From: Bacteriovoracaceae bacterium
GTDB lineage: Bacteria; Bdellovibrionota; Bacteriovoracia; Bacteriovoracales; Bacteriovoracaceae
DNA length: 53,520 nt
Reading direction: 5' to 3'
Assembly (NCBI GenBank): GCA_018675575.1
Contig: JABGXW010000161.1
Span: 1 to 53,520 of the forward strand
Shown: one piece after another, positions 1 through 8,959 of the stretch
Layout: each line of letters begins with the position of its first letter
Position numbering within the stretch: position 1 is the first letter of the stretch
Made by a program: the position numbers and the translations under genes
Notes under the pieces: generated by a model
The model's input: the letters and a program-made list of their open reading frames with translations, nothing else
What the model was told of the DNA's origin: nothing
Database searches by the model: none

Positions 1-210
1 CCACTTTGCAACACTCCAGATCGTATCTTCTATGTAGGGACCTTTTAATAATTTACTCATACCCGTATTAATATTTTTTTCAATTTCTAATTCTTCGATA
101 TCTTTCACTTCTAGCAAATTGTATGTTTTCAGCTGTTCTTCGTTATATCTAATAATTATAATAAGCTTATTCTCATTATTTATTAAGAATATATAGATAT
201 TATTCCTCAT
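1..210 (-). CDS. Partial hypothetical protein cut by the left edge
   Basis: An open frame of 70 codons starts at the ATG at 210 (complement) and runs off the window at base 1 without a stop, so only the N-terminus is visible. The peptide begins MRNNIYIFLINNENK and is rich in Ile, Asn, Lys and Glu, with alternating hydrophobic and charged segments typical of a small cytosolic alpha/beta protein. No signal peptide or family motif was recognised. No convincing Shine-Dalgarno sequence precedes the ATG, so it may be a chance frame. It lies on the same strand as the aldehyde dehydrogenase, about 100 bases downstream of it. Confidence 0.4.
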   Translation of the reverse strand, partial: MRNNIYIFLINNENKLIIIIRYNEEQLKTYNLLEVKDIEELEIEKNINTGMSKLLKGPYIEDTIWSVAKW

Positions 211-307
211 GTTTGTAATATCAGTAGTCTATAAGTTCAGCAATTCGTAGCATATAGATAGCAGCTGTCCGAAAAAAATTTTAAGTACAAGTAGTTAAAG
301 TTGCTTT

Positions 308-1747
308 TTAAAATATAAGTAGTTTGGGTTCTGTCATATCTTCCATGGCATATTTGATCCCTTCCCTACCAAGACCTGAGTTTTTAATGCCACCGTAGGG
401 CATATGATCAATTCTAAAACCCGGGATCATTCCAATTAACACCGCTCCAGCTTCAATAGTCTCAAAGGCCAGTTTCATGCGATTAATATTCTCAGTGAAT
501 ATTCCAGTCTGGAGGCCATAAGAAGATTGGTTTATTTTTGTGAGCCCTTGCTCAAAGTTCTTAACTTCTTCAATAATAGCAACAGGTCCAAAAACTTCTT
601 CATGTCCCAATTTACAGTTTCTTGGAACGTTTTCTAAGAGTGTAGGCCGATAGATATTATGTTCCATATCAAAAACGGCACCACCTACTAAACAATCTGC
701 TCCCAATGATTCAGCTTCATCTATCCAAGAAGAAATCCGATCTAAATGAAAGCTATTTATCATTGGCCCGACTTCATTTTCTTCAATAAGTGGATTGCCT
801 ATTTTTAATTTTTTAATTTCATTAATTAACAATTTTTTAAATTTTGAATAAATAGACGATACACAAAATATACGTTGGGTTGAAATGCATATTTGACCTG
901 CATACATGTAGGCTCCTTTTACAATTTGAGGCGTGATTTTTTCTAAATCTGCAGATTCATCAACAAGTACTGCTGCATCTCCTCCCAATTCAAGAATACA
1001 TTTTTTGTTTTTAGATAATGCTTTTAGTTTCCACCCGACGTATGCAGATCCTGTAAATGACAATAGTTTTAACCTTCCGTCTTCTATCATTTTCTGAGCA
1101 ATATGATCTTCAGCGAGTACTACATTGAATGAGCCATCTGGAAATCCAACTTCTCTCACAAGTTCTGCTAACGCCAAAGCTGAAAATGGTGTGAGCGGGG
1201 AAGGTTTTAGAAGGACAGAGCAACCAACTGCTAATGCAGGTGCAAGCTTATGCATCACTAAATTCAATGGAAAATTAAATGGGGAAATTGCAGCTATAGG
1301 CCCTACTGGAAATCGTCTAGTAAAGGCTTGTTTTCCTACTCCACCATCAAAATCCATAGGTATTTGTTCACCTGAGAAAGTTCGGCTGAGGTCAATGGCA
1401 TGGTCTAATGTTGAGATTGTTCGTAATACTTCTGCTCTTGCGTATTCAATCGGTTTACCTGCTTCCGCACAAATTAAAAAAGCAAACTCCTCTGCACGTT
1501 CACCTAAAAGTTTTTGTAATGTTTGAAGACAGTCTCTTCTCTCCCCAGTATTTAGGCTTCGAAGAGAGTTAAAACCTTCAACAGCACTCTCAATCGCAAC
1601 TTCCATTTGATAGCAATCGAGATAAGAAACAGTTTCTATAATAGACTGGTCAAATTTATCTAAAACATCAAAAGTTGATTGCTTACCTTCACAAAACTTA
1701 TTGTGAATAAGAGATGAGTTTCGCACTAATGATTTATATCTATCCAT
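308..1747 (-). CDS. NAD(P)-dependent aldehyde dehydrogenase
   Basis: Aldehyde dehydrogenase superfamily enzyme, which oxidises an aldehyde to a carboxylic acid with NAD(P)+. Counting from the ATG at 1747 it has about 479 residues, the normal family length. The catalytic Cys lies in GQICISTQR (about residue 287) and the general-base Glu in LELGG (about 253). FTGS, the SPFNFPLN segment and the C-terminal KNSGLGREG are also present. The frame stays open to a TTG at 1801, but the 18 extra residues do not resemble the family and neither start has a clear ribosome site, so ATG was chosen. The C-terminal motif is closest to succinate-semialdehyde, lactaldehyde or non-phosphorylating glyceraldehyde-3-phosphate type enzymes. 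The substrate cannot be told. A role with fatty aldehydes made by the lyase at 33244 is possible but unsupported by distance. Confidence 0.9.
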   Translation of the reverse strand: MDRYKSLVRNSSLIHNKFCEGKQSTFDVLDKFDQSIIETVSYLDCYQMEVAIESAVEGFNSLRSLNTGERRDCLQTLQKLLGERAEEFAFLICAEAGKPIEYARAEVLRTISTLDHAIDLSRTFSGEQIPMDFDGGVGKQAFTRRFPVGPIAAISPFNFPLNLVMHKLAPALAVGCSVLLKPSPLTPFSALALAELVREVGFPDGSFNVVLAEDHIAQKMIEDGRLKLLSFTGSAYVGWKLKALSKNKKCILELGGDAAVLVDESADLEKITPQIVKGAYMYAGQICISTQRIFCVSSIYSKFKKLLINEIKKLKIGNPLIEENEVGPMINSFHLDRISSWIDEAESLGADCLVGGAVFDMEHNIYRPTLLENVPRNCKLGHEEVFGPVAIIEEVKNFEQGLTKINQSSYGLQTGIFTENINRMKLAFETIEAGAVLIGMIPGFRIDHMPYGGIKNSGLGREGIKYAMEDMTEPKLLIF

Positions 1748-1860
1748 TTGACACGGCCCTAGGTTAATACTCCTTGCGTTAATGAGAGTAATGCTTTTCA
1801 ATAATCATTAAATTGACTATCTATAAGATAAACTAAAATTAACAATAAGCGGAGATATTT

Positions 1861-3879
1861 ATGAGCACTGGCCAAAACTTTAATCCCCTTAATATTCCTC
1901 AAAAATTAGCACCTACCCCCCTCCAAGATCTTAAGTATAAAGTTCAAGTCAAAAATAAAAAATCCGGGACTGATGAAGACTTAGCAGATCCAAATATCAC
2001 AAGAGCATTAGTTGCCTTAATGAATCAACATGCAGTCATCGGTGGTGCCGCTGCACATTGGGGAGGTCCGGCAGCATTTGCAGAAATATCTTCTTCAATT
2101 CATAGCATCATGTTCAAAGAAAAGTCCGTACCATGGCATAAGAAATTTAATTTCGTTAATGATGCAGGTCATACAGAAAATGGAATCTATGCCGTACGCG
2201 CTAACTATAGTTTTGATAATTTAACCTTCAGTGATTTACGAAAATTTAGATCTATTGAAAGTAAACTCACAGGTCACGGTGAATCTCATCTCAATCCAGA
2301 AGGTGTGTTTATCTCTAATGGGCCACTAGGTTCGGGATTACCTCAGGCTCAAGGATTATCTCTTGGCGACAAAATACTTGGAAATGATCGAATTACTGTT
2401 TGTTTGATTTCTGATGGAGCTAGTATGGAAGGAGAGGCTAAAGAGTCTTTTGCCTCCATCCCAGGTTTGGCCGCTAAAGATAAAATGAACCCTTTTTTAA
2501 TGATTGTTTCTGATAATAATACAAAACTTTCAGGTAGAATTGATGGAGACAGCTTCAGCATGAACCCTACTTTTGAATCTTTAAAAGTTTTAGGTTGGAA
2601 TATAATCACTTGTGAAAACGGAAATTCTTTAGAATGTGTTCATAATAAAATTTTAGATGGTTTAGAAAAAGCAAAAGAAAATCCTCAATTACCAGTCTGT
2701 GTTTGGACCAAAACAGTAAAAGGTTACGGTGTAGAAGCTACTGCTAAAAGTTCAAATGGTGGTCATGGTTATCCATTAAAAGCTTATGATGATAAATTAC
2801 CTGCCTTCATAGATGAAATTTTCTCTGGCAATACTCCTGAAGAGTTTTCAGCCTGGGCAAATGAGATCTTATCTTCAAAACCTACACAAACTGAAAAAAA
2901 AACTAGCGAAATTCCAAATGAAAAAGTTCAACCAGGGTTTACGCGCGCTGCTATCAAAGCAGTTAAAGCAGGACTTCCTGTTTTTTCTGTAAGTTCTGAC
3001 TTACAGGGCTCTACAGGTATAGCAGGATTTCAAAAAGAATATCCAGATCACTTCCTTGATGTAGGAGTTCAAGAAGCTAACATGGTTTCAACTGCAGTAG
3101 GTCTCTCTAAGCAAGGCTTTATTCCCATAGTGGATACCTTTGCACAATTTGGTGTCACTAAAGGAAATTTACCGTTAATGATGTCGGCACTAACTCAAGG
3201 TCCCGTCATAGCATTATTTAGTCATACAGGTTTTCAAGATGCAGCCGATGGAGCTAGCCATCAAGCGACAACATACATGGCAGCAGTATCCTCTATTCCC
3301 AATACTACCGTCATCAATGTCACCTGTTCTGCGGAAGCTGAGGCCTACATGACCATGGCCATAGAAAGCTTTAAAGCAGCATACGATAATGGTAAAACTC
3401 CTAATTCCGTTATCTTTTTCTTTGGCAGAGAAAATCATCCCGCTTATTTTGTTAAAGGTTTCAATTATAAGTGGGGTGCTGCTCAAATTCTTATTGAAGG
3501 CACTGATGGTGTTATAGTTGCTGCGGGTCCCATGATTCCTAAGGCATTGGCCGCACAGGAATTGCTCAAAGAACAAGGAAAAAATTTAACAGTTATTAAT
3601 TCTCCTTTTATAAATAGACCTGATACAAAAGTAATTGGCGAATTGCTAAGGTCTAATCAAAGTAAACTAATTACTTTAGAAGATCATCAAATAATTGGTG
3701 GTTTGGGTGCACAGCTTATCCATGCACTTAAGATTGACGGGTATAGCTTCAAAGTAAAATCCTTAGGAATTCCAGGTAAGTTTGGCCAATCAGCTTACAA
3801 AGCTGATCACCTCTATGATGTTTATGGCCTATCTCCTGAGGGGGTAGTCAAGGCATTTAAAGAACTTTCTCAACAATAG
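1861..3879 (+). CDS. tkt: Transketolase-like thiamine diphosphate enzyme
   Basis: Full-length transketolase (672 residues), a cytosolic ThDP enzyme that moves two-carbon units between sugar phosphates in the pentose phosphate pathway. The ThDP/Mg motif is SDGASMEGE (residues 184-192), closed by DNN (218-220). The substrate-side segment GHGESHLNPEG lies near 138-148. The central pyrimidine-domain segment VGVQEANMVSTAVGLS carries the catalytic Glu, and SHTGFQDAADGASHQ follows. The sequence is clearly divergent from enterobacterial TktA, for example SDG instead of GDG, so substrate range is uncertain. A GGAG-type ribosome site lies about 7 bases before the ATG. It stands alone, divergent from the aldehyde dehydrogenase. 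Confidence 0.88.
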   Translation: MSTGQNFNPLNIPQKLAPTPLQDLKYKVQVKNKKSGTDEDLADPNITRALVALMNQHAVIGGAAAHWGGPAAFAEISSSIHSIMFKEKSVPWHKKFNFVNDAGHTENGIYAVRANYSFDNLTFSDLRKFRSIESKLTGHGESHLNPEGVFISNGPLGSGLPQAQGLSLGDKILGNDRITVCLISDGASMEGEAKESFASIPGLAAKDKMNPFLMIVSDNNTKLSGRIDGDSFSMNPTFESLKVLGWNIITCENGNSLECVHNKILDGLEKAKENPQLPVCVWTKTVKGYGVEATAKSSNGGHGYPLKAYDDKLPAFIDEIFSGNTPEEFSAWANEILSSKPTQTEKKTSEIPNEKVQPGFTRAAIKAVKAGLPVFSVSSDLQGSTGIAGFQKEYPDHFLDVGVQEANMVSTAVGLSKQGFIPIVDTFAQFGVTKGNLPLMMSALTQGPVIALFSHTGFQDAADGASHQATTYMAAVSSIPNTTVINVTCSAEAEAYMTMAIESFKAAYDNGKTPNSVIFFFGRENHPAYFVKGFNYKWGAAQILIEGTDGVIVAAGPMIPKALAAQELLKEQGKNLTVINSPFINRPDTKVIGELLRSNQSKLITLEDHQIIGGLGAQLIHALKIDGYSFKVKSLGIPGKFGQSAYKADHLYDVYGLSPEGVVKAFKELSQQ

Positions 3880-4052
3880 TACCGTCTAAGCACGGTAGCA
3901 AATTGGCACCACCACTAATTTTTTATCACCTAAATTAGCTGAAATTTAATTTATAAGGGAAATCAGATAGATTTCAGAGTCAAACTGACCATAAATCTTG
4001 GCCCCAAAATTGCTGATTAGATAGTGAATCGATGTATAAAAGAGACAGTATC

Positions 4053-4181
4053 ATGAAATCAAAAAAAGTTGATAAAACATTACGTTATTTAAAGCATGTG
4101 CCTATGGTGTTTTTAGCATTAACTTTTATCATTATGGTTTTATTAATGAATTCTAATGCTTCAGATTATATTAAGTATTAA
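4053..4181 (+). CDS. Small single-span membrane protein (42 aa), hypothetical
   Basis: A 42-residue frame with a basic start (MKSKKVDK), a hydrophobic stretch VFLALTFIIMVLLM at about residues 19-32, and a short polar tail. This is the pattern of a one-pass small membrane protein. It ends four bases inside the 3' end of the convergent phosphatase gene. The ribosome site is weak (AGAGACAG), so translation is uncertain. About 170 bases separate it from the transketolase gene. No family was recognised. Confidence 0.35.
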   Translation: MKSKKVDKTLRYLKHVPMVFLALTFIIMVLLMNSNASDYIKY

Positions 4182-4630
4182 AAGTCACCCCAGTCACATT
4201 GTAAACAAATCAGTCCTATTTCTCTCCACATTTTCACAACTGAAAGTCGATCATCTAGAACAAAGAGGACATTTTTTTGAGGTTCAATAACTCTCTTATA
4301 AATTTCATTTTTTATAATATGATCTTCCCTATGATCAGTTACTTCACGCATATGGAGGGTATCATATTGTATTTTATTTTTTTCCAACCAAGTACAAGTT
4401 TGATCTCTGTAACTATTATCCCTCCCGGTTAAAAATATGATTTCATAGCCAGAGTTTTTCATAGAAAGAATTAGTTCAAAACACCATAGATAAATTCCAT
4501 CATGGGCCATTCCTTCATTAAATAATTTCCAATCTTTTTCTTTTTTTTGAACATGATGAACCCTGTGGTCGACATTGCACAGAGTTCCATCGAGGTCGAC
4601 AATAATTGCTTTTTGTTTTGCTACAGACAT
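4178..4630 (-). CDS. HAD phosphatase, polynucleotide kinase 3'-phosphatase domain type
   Basis: A 150-residue HAD-superfamily phosphatase resembling the C-terminal 3'-phosphatase domain of T4 polynucleotide kinase but with no kinase domain. Motif I is DLDGT (residues 12-16) with the two catalytic Asp residues, motif II is TGR (68-70) followed by YRDQT, and Lys107 sits in the motif III position. DDR (126-128) ends with VVKMWREIGL, the hallmark of this Pnk-type subfamily. It presumably removes 3'-phosphate from nucleic acid ends or acts on a related small phosphate ester. It starts one base after the stop of the acyltransferase fusion upstream, so the two are co-transcribed. Confidence 0.8.
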   Translation of the reverse strand: MSVAKQKAIIVDLDGTLCNVDHRVHHVQKKEKDWKLFNEGMAHDGIYLWCFELILSMKNSGYEIIFLTGRDNSYRDQTCTWLEKNKIQYDTLHMREVTDHREDHIIKNEIYKRVIEPQKNVLFVLDDRLSVVKMWREIGLICLQCDWGDF

Positions 4631-4631
4631 T

Positions 4632-6509
4632 TTATATTTTTTGTTCTAAATTATTTAAAATTTGTGTTCTAACTTTTTCTGAGTTATATTCTCCAGGTTT
4701 GATAGGCTTCCCTATAATAACTTTTACTTTTCTTCTAAATCCTTGTGGTAATTTAAATAAAAGTTTTCCCCTTTCAAAAGAAAAGATTGATCCCCATAAT
4801 CCCACTAACGAGATTGGAACAATACTAACGGGGTCTCTTTGAATAATTTTCATGATTCCTGGTTGGAATCTTTTCATTTCTCCATCACGAGTAACCCAAC
4901 CTTCAGGGAACAAGCCTAAACAATCTCCAGATTGAATACTAGCAGAAATATTATCAAATGCTTTCTTAAGTAGTTCTTCGCTTTCTTTTCTTGTTGCAAT
5001 AGGTATCAGACTTGCCTGAGCAAACCAAAACTTATATATCGGCATAGAGTAGAATTTGTTATCAATAATAAATCTAACAGGTCTTGGGCTTACAGCATAG
5101 ATGAACCACCAATCAATATATGTTACATGATTTGAACAAATAATGAGGGGGCCCTTTTCAGGAATATTTTCTTTTCCAATGACTTCCATGTTATAAAATA
5201 CATTTGAAAAAATCCAAAACCAAAAACGAACTGTCGTCTCACTATTAATATAATAAACAATAAATGAAAAAGCGGCATTAACTCCTGCAAGAATTCCAAA
5301 TTGAACAGGAACTGATATTTTCATAGAATGCATGGCCATAATCAAAATAGATGCAGTCACCATAAAAAATGCATTAATAATATTGTTACCAGAAATTATT
5401 CTTGATAGCTCCGAGGATTCTGAAGCCTCTTGGACATAAGTCATCTGAGGAATAATATACATTCCTCCAAAACTGGATACGAAAAATAAATCGACAAATA
5501 TTCTAAAAGATCCTTCAAGAGCAAAGAAGTCGGAGAGCCCTAGCAACGTATCTCCATTGGGTATATAAGACCATCCCGCCCCAGTAAGAGACATGTCAAA
5601 CATGGCAACACTCATAAAAAGTCCCGCAGGAGCAACCATTCCTAATTCAACTTTTCCTCTAGAAAGCAAGTTGGTCATTACTGATCCAACACCCATTCCT
5701 ACAGTAAAGGTTCCTAATAAAACAGTTCCTACAACTGCATCCCCACCTAAAATATCTTTACAAAGAATAGGAAGAAGAGAAAGAATTCCTGCTCCCAAAA
5801 ACCAAAACCAAGAAACTCCCATAATTGTTCGGAATACATCCTTTTTCTTATACACTAATTTTAAAATATCCCAAGACGGTTTAAATAATGTGTAATTTAT
5901 TTCTACCTCTCTGTTTGCATTATTTACTTTTTTAAATGGCAATGAAGTAAGAATACCTATTGCTGAAAGAAGAATTAATCCAATACCTATCGGTAAGCTT
6001 GGTGAATCTAAATTTGCAAAGGTTCCACCAATTAATGTACCGACCAAAATGGCAAGAAATGTTCCTCCCCCGATATAGGCATTAGCGGGAACTAATTCTT
6101 CTGATTTCACGATATGCGGAATAATTCCATATTTAAGAGGGCCAAAGAAAGCTGATTGTGTTCCCATTAAAAAAAGAACGACCATTAACATCATATAGTT
6201 TTCTGTATAAAATCCAAATGAGGCCACTAGCATTATAATGAGTTCGGTAATTTTTGTTATTTTAATAATAGTAGATTTTTCGTATCTATCTGCAATCTGT
6301 CCTGCTGTTGCTGAAAATAAAAAGAAGGGAAGAATAAAAATACCTCCTGCCATTGCAACGAGCAGTCCTGCATTAAGGCCCATCAAAGTTATAGATTTAT
6401 ATGTGATGAGCATTACTAAAGCATTCTTGAAGAAGTTATCATTTAACGCACCCAAAAACTGGGTCCAAAATAACGGCCAAAATCTTCTTTCTAGTATTAA
6501 TGCTTTCAA
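4632..6509 (-). CDS. LplT-like MFS transporter fused to PlsC acyltransferase
   Basis: A two-domain inner-membrane protein of 625 residues. Residues 1-425 are a 12-span major facilitator domain of the lysophospholipid transporter (LplT) type, with ALNDNFFKNAL at 21-31 and GQIADRYEKS at 70-79. Residues about 435-625 are a PlsC-type glycerophospholipid acyltransferase with NHVTYID (460-466, the NHx4D catalytic motif), FPEG and PISLVGLWG. The likely job is flipping lysophospholipid inward and re-acylating it. The acyl-ACP synthetase domain often found at the end of such fusions is absent. The start is TTG, with GAGAG about 7 bases before it. The HAD phosphatase gene follows by one base. Confidence 0.87.
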   Translation of the reverse strand: MKALILERRFWPLFWTQFLGALNDNFFKNALVMLITYKSITLMGLNAGLLVAMAGGIFILPFFLFSATAGQIADRYEKSTIIKITKITELIIMLVASFGFYTENYMMLMVVLFLMGTQSAFFGPLKYGIIPHIVKSEELVPANAYIGGGTFLAILVGTLIGGTFANLDSPSLPIGIGLILLSAIGILTSLPFKKVNNANREVEINYTLFKPSWDILKLVYKKKDVFRTIMGVSWFWFLGAGILSLLPILCKDILGGDAVVGTVLLGTFTVGMGVGSVMTNLLSRGKVELGMVAPAGLFMSVAMFDMSLTGAGWSYIPNGDTLLGLSDFFALEGSFRIFVDLFFVSSFGGMYIIPQMTYVQEASESSELSRIISGNNIINAFFMVTASILIMAMHSMKISVPVQFGILAGVNAAFSFIVYYINSETTVRFWFWIFSNVFYNMEVIGKENIPEKGPLIICSNHVTYIDWWFIYAVSPRPVRFIIDNKFYSMPIYKFWFAQASLIPIATRKESEELLKKAFDNISASIQSGDCLGLFPEGWVTRDGEMKRFQPGIMKIIQRDPVSIVPISLVGLWGSIFSFERGKLLFKLPQGFRRKVKVIIGKPIKPGEYNSEKVRTQILNNLEQKI

Positions 6510-6651
6510 GAACTTTCTCTCTTTTAAATTTAAAAAATATGCAATAAGTCTACTGTGAAATTTACCTCAAGACTATTTTCTTTACGTGACCACGCGAGTC
6601 ACAATCGGATAAGATTTTGATTTTTTGGTTCAAAAATATTAGATTGTTCCT

Positions 6652-7302
6652 ATGGTTACACTTTATCACTACATTCATTGTCCTTTTTGTGTACGGGTTA
6701 GACTTGCATTAGGATTTTTAAAGATAAATTATCAATCTAAGGTTCTTCCCTATCACGATGAAAAAACACCTTTAGCATTAACTAATATCAAAATGCTTCC
6801 AATTATTACAAAAGCTGATGGGACTCATATGAATGAGAGCCTTGATATTATTCAAAATCTTGATGCTAATGATATTTTGTCCTTTAAACATTTAAATGCT
6901 CAAACAATTGAATCTCTTGGCAAAATGTTAAACTCCCTTGGCTCACCAATACATAGTCTTTGTATGCCTTACTGGGTGTATACAAAAGAATTCGATGAAA
7001 AATCTAGACATTACTTTCAATCAAAAAAAGAAAAGAAGAGGGGATTATTTAGAAATCTCATCTTAAACAAAGATAAATATTTAAATCAATTAATTCCACT
7101 TTTAGAAGAAGTAGAAAACAAACTTATTCCTTATTATGAGTCTGAACGCCTTTCGATTAAAGATATTATGCTTGCTTCGCATTTATGGGGACTTTATATA
7201 TTTCCAGAATTTCAATTCTCAATTAAGATTAATACTTACCTTCAAGAAATTAAGAAGCAATGCCAATTTGAATATCACGAAGACTTTTGGTCAGAAAATT
7301 AA
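6652..7302 (+). CDS. grxB: Glutaredoxin 2 (GrxB-like)
   Basis: A 216-residue protein with a thioredoxin/GST-like fold. The active site HCPFCVRVRLALG has Cys10 and Cys13 in the CPxC pattern, and MLPIITKADGTHMNES supplies the cis-Pro and the GST-type Glu-Ser glutathione contact. The all-helical C-terminal domain gives the glutaredoxin 2 length (E. coli GrxB 215 residues) rather than the 85-residue classical glutaredoxins. It would reduce protein disulfides or glutathione mixed disulfides in the cytosol. It is divergent from the MFS-acyltransferase gene, and its last 12 bases overlap the 3' end of the convergent permease gene. No clear ribosome site precedes the ATG. Confidence 0.87.
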   Translation: MVTLYHYIHCPFCVRVRLALGFLKINYQSKVLPYHDEKTPLALTNIKMLPIITKADGTHMNESLDIIQNLDANDILSFKHLNAQTIESLGKMLNSLGSPIHSLCMPYWVYTKEFDEKSRHYFQSKKEKKRGLFRNLILNKDKYLNQLIPLLEEVENKLIPYYESERLSIKDIMLASHLWGLYIFPEFQFSIKINTYLQEIKKQCQFEYHEDFWSEN

Positions 7303-8169
7303 TATTTTCATTCCCATTAAAAAGAATATAAAGCTTAAGATGAGATACCTAGAGGGGAGCTTTTTATTTACAATACATTCAAAAGCGTTTGAAAATATTG
7401 TGCCAGTAATTGCTATCCCTGATAAAGAAGCAAGGTGGGCCTCTTTTACTGCCATTAGATAAAACATTAAAGATAAATAAGTACCAAATAAACAACCGAT
7501 CAAGACAATTGATCTTCCTTTTAGATCTAAGGACTTAAACCGTTCTAACACATGAATCGGAGAGAAATAGCTTATCATGAGATAGATTGTCACTGCTCCT
7601 AAGCATCGATAGAAGTTTCCTTCCATCGCAACAAGACTAGGAGCATGATCAAAAATATATCGAGTCATCACTACTCCGCACGCATCAAGAGTCATCCCCA
7701 CTCCTGCGATACAAATCCCGGCCATTTGCCAAGAACCTGATTTTTTAAAAGACTCAATAGAAAATGTTGCAAGACAAAGTATGAAAAAGAAAATAGCACT
7801 TAGTTTCTGCATGTCCATTTCTTGATCAAATAATAGATAACCAAATCCTCCAAGAATTAAGGGTTGAAAGCCAAATATAATGAGAGTTCTACCTGGTCCC
7901 ATATCGCTAAAAGCTTTTAATAAAAAGATATCTCCAACTCCTAATCCAATTGCACCAGAAAGTAATAATAGACAGATATATTTGAGAGGAATTTCATGCC
8001 ACTGTTGTAGAATCGTAAGAGTTAGTCCAAATGCAAATAATGCAATTGTTGCTTTAACAAAGTTCATCCAGGATGGTGAAAACTTTCGAGAATAGTTTGT
8101 GTAGACTTGAGAACCAACGGCAAAAAAAAGATTTGCTGCTACTGCATAAAAATATATTTTATTATCCAT
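7291..8169 (-). CDS. DMT-superfamily (EamA-like) permease
   Basis: A 292-residue polytopic membrane protein with about ten hydrophobic segments arranged as two five-span repeats, the layout of the drug/metabolite transporter EamA family. The segment GLGVGDIFLLKAFSDMGPGRTLIIFGFQPL matches the first-repeat signature, and LTALDACGVVM-like and HLASLSGIAITG segments lie in the second half. The substrate is unknown; the family exports amino acids, metabolites or drugs. It lies 14 bases downstream of the Mpo1-like gene on the same strand and is probably transcribed with it. Confidence 0.8.
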   Translation of the reverse strand: MDNKIYFYAVAANLFFAVGSQVYTNYSRKFSPSWMNFVKATIALFAFGLTLTILQQWHEIPLKYICLLLLSGAIGLGVGDIFLLKAFSDMGPGRTLIIFGFQPLILGGFGYLLFDQEMDMQKLSAIFFFILCLATFSIESFKKSGSWQMAGICIAGVGMTLDACGVVMTRYIFDHAPSLVAMEGNFYRCLGAVTIYLMISYFSPIHVLERFKSLDLKGRSIVLIGCLFGTYLSLMFYLMAVKEAHLASLSGIAITGTIFSNAFECIVNKKLPSRYLILSFIFFLMGMKILIF

Positions 8170-8183
8170 TAAATTATATGCTT

Positions 8184-8648
8184 TTAATTTATTCCTAATT
8201 TATTATAAAGTGATTTTAGCACCCATAATGGTCCAATTAAAAGAAAAGATAAGTCCTTAAGAAAAGAAGGCTTTTTGCCTTCTATTTTATGGCCTATAAT
8301 CTGAAGAATCCAGGAGCATATGAAAATAACAATCATTATGTTTAACAACAATTCCGGGAGGTTTAAAGAAAGATAAATTATAGCTAAATACATTGGGATG
8401 ATCATGAGGAGCATTCCAAAAAACATTTTAAGACTTAACCTTGCATAAAAAACCAAACAAAAAAGTCCAAATATAGAAGACCAGTTCATAAATTTGAATT
8501 GTGAAAAAAGCTCAGGAGTTGGAATTAACCACATCAATCCAAGGAGTGAAAACATGATTAATGGAACACAGATTTTGTGGATAATTTGATTTATTGGATT
8601 GCAATGTGAGACTGCATACTCCCTCATCCACTCGTCAAGAGTTTTCAT
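8184..8648 (-). CDS. Mpo1-like (DUF962) membrane protein
   Basis: A 154-residue protein beginning MKTLDEWMREYAVSHCNP with INQIIHKICVPLIMFSLLGL next, the conserved start of the DUF962/Mpo1 family (yeast YGL010w). It has about four transmembrane segments and conserved His residues at about 15 and 24. Yeast Mpo1 is an iron-dependent dioxygenase that alpha-oxidises 2-hydroxy fatty acids released during phytosphingosine breakdown; bacterial members are mostly untested. AAGGA lies 6-7 bases before the ATG, so the start is secure. First gene of a two-gene unit with the DMT permease. Confidence 0.78.
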   Translation of the reverse strand: MKTLDEWMREYAVSHCNPINQIIHKICVPLIMFSLLGLMWLIPTPELFSQFKFMNWSSIFGLFCLVFYARLSLKMFFGMLLMIIPMYLAIIYLSLNLPELLLNIMIVIFICSWILQIIGHKIEGKKPSFLKDLSFLLIGPLWVLKSLYNKLGIN

Positions 8649-8959
8649 TGTCCGTCCTTTTTAATTGGTTAATTAACATTAGTTCTATGTGATACATAAG
8701 ACAAATTTTTTTCACAGTATAGCAAGAAATATGTACTTAGAATATTTTGCCGTGACGAGCTACAAACGCTTTAACACACTAATATTACGATACTTTAAGC
8801 CGTCTTGTCTCAGTGAATGACGAATTTATTGGGGTCACCATTTGACACGTTTAGATAATAAACGTTTCCTTATATTATAAAAAATTTATTATCCCGATAA
8901 TTTCAGATAACAGGATCAATTCCTTAAAATCTTCGGGAGTACAGTCGGAGAATTCGCCA
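8649..8959. other. 311-base gene-free stretch between divergent genes
   Basis: This separates the Mpo1-like gene (leftward) from the small protein gene at 8960 (rightward). No open frame with a ribosome site was found. It must hold promoters for both directions. The clearest signals are a TTGACA hexamer at 8842-8847 and the perfect inverted repeat at 8847-8865, listed separately. The rest shows no structure I can name. Confidence 0.5.
8847..8865. promoter_or_regulatory. Perfect 7-bp inverted repeat overlapping a -35-like hexamer
   Basis: ACGTTTA-GATAA-TAAACGT is a perfect dyad with a 5-base centre. It begins on the last base of a consensus -35 hexamer TTGACA (8842-8847), about 95 bases before the start of the gene at 8960. 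The spacing fits a repressor operator. No properly spaced -10 box follows TTGACA (TATATT is 23 bases away), so the promoter itself is uncertain. Confidence 0.35.

Noticed and set aside
1125..1526. 133-codon plus-strand open frame
   Set aside because: It lies antisense inside the aldehyde dehydrogenase gene, whose motifs are intact, and has no ribosome site or family pattern.
3214..3576. 120-codon minus-strand open frame
   Set aside because: Antisense shadow of the transketolase C-terminal half; the composition is only that of the reversed codons.
3880..3897. Hairpin TACCGT / ACGGTA just after the transketolase stop
   Set aside because: The stem is short and no T-run follows directly, so it is not called a terminator.
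6586..6602. GTGAC / GTCAC inverted repeat before grxB
   Set aside because: Only 5 bp with a 7-base spacer and no promoter elements placed around it; expected by chance in a window this size.
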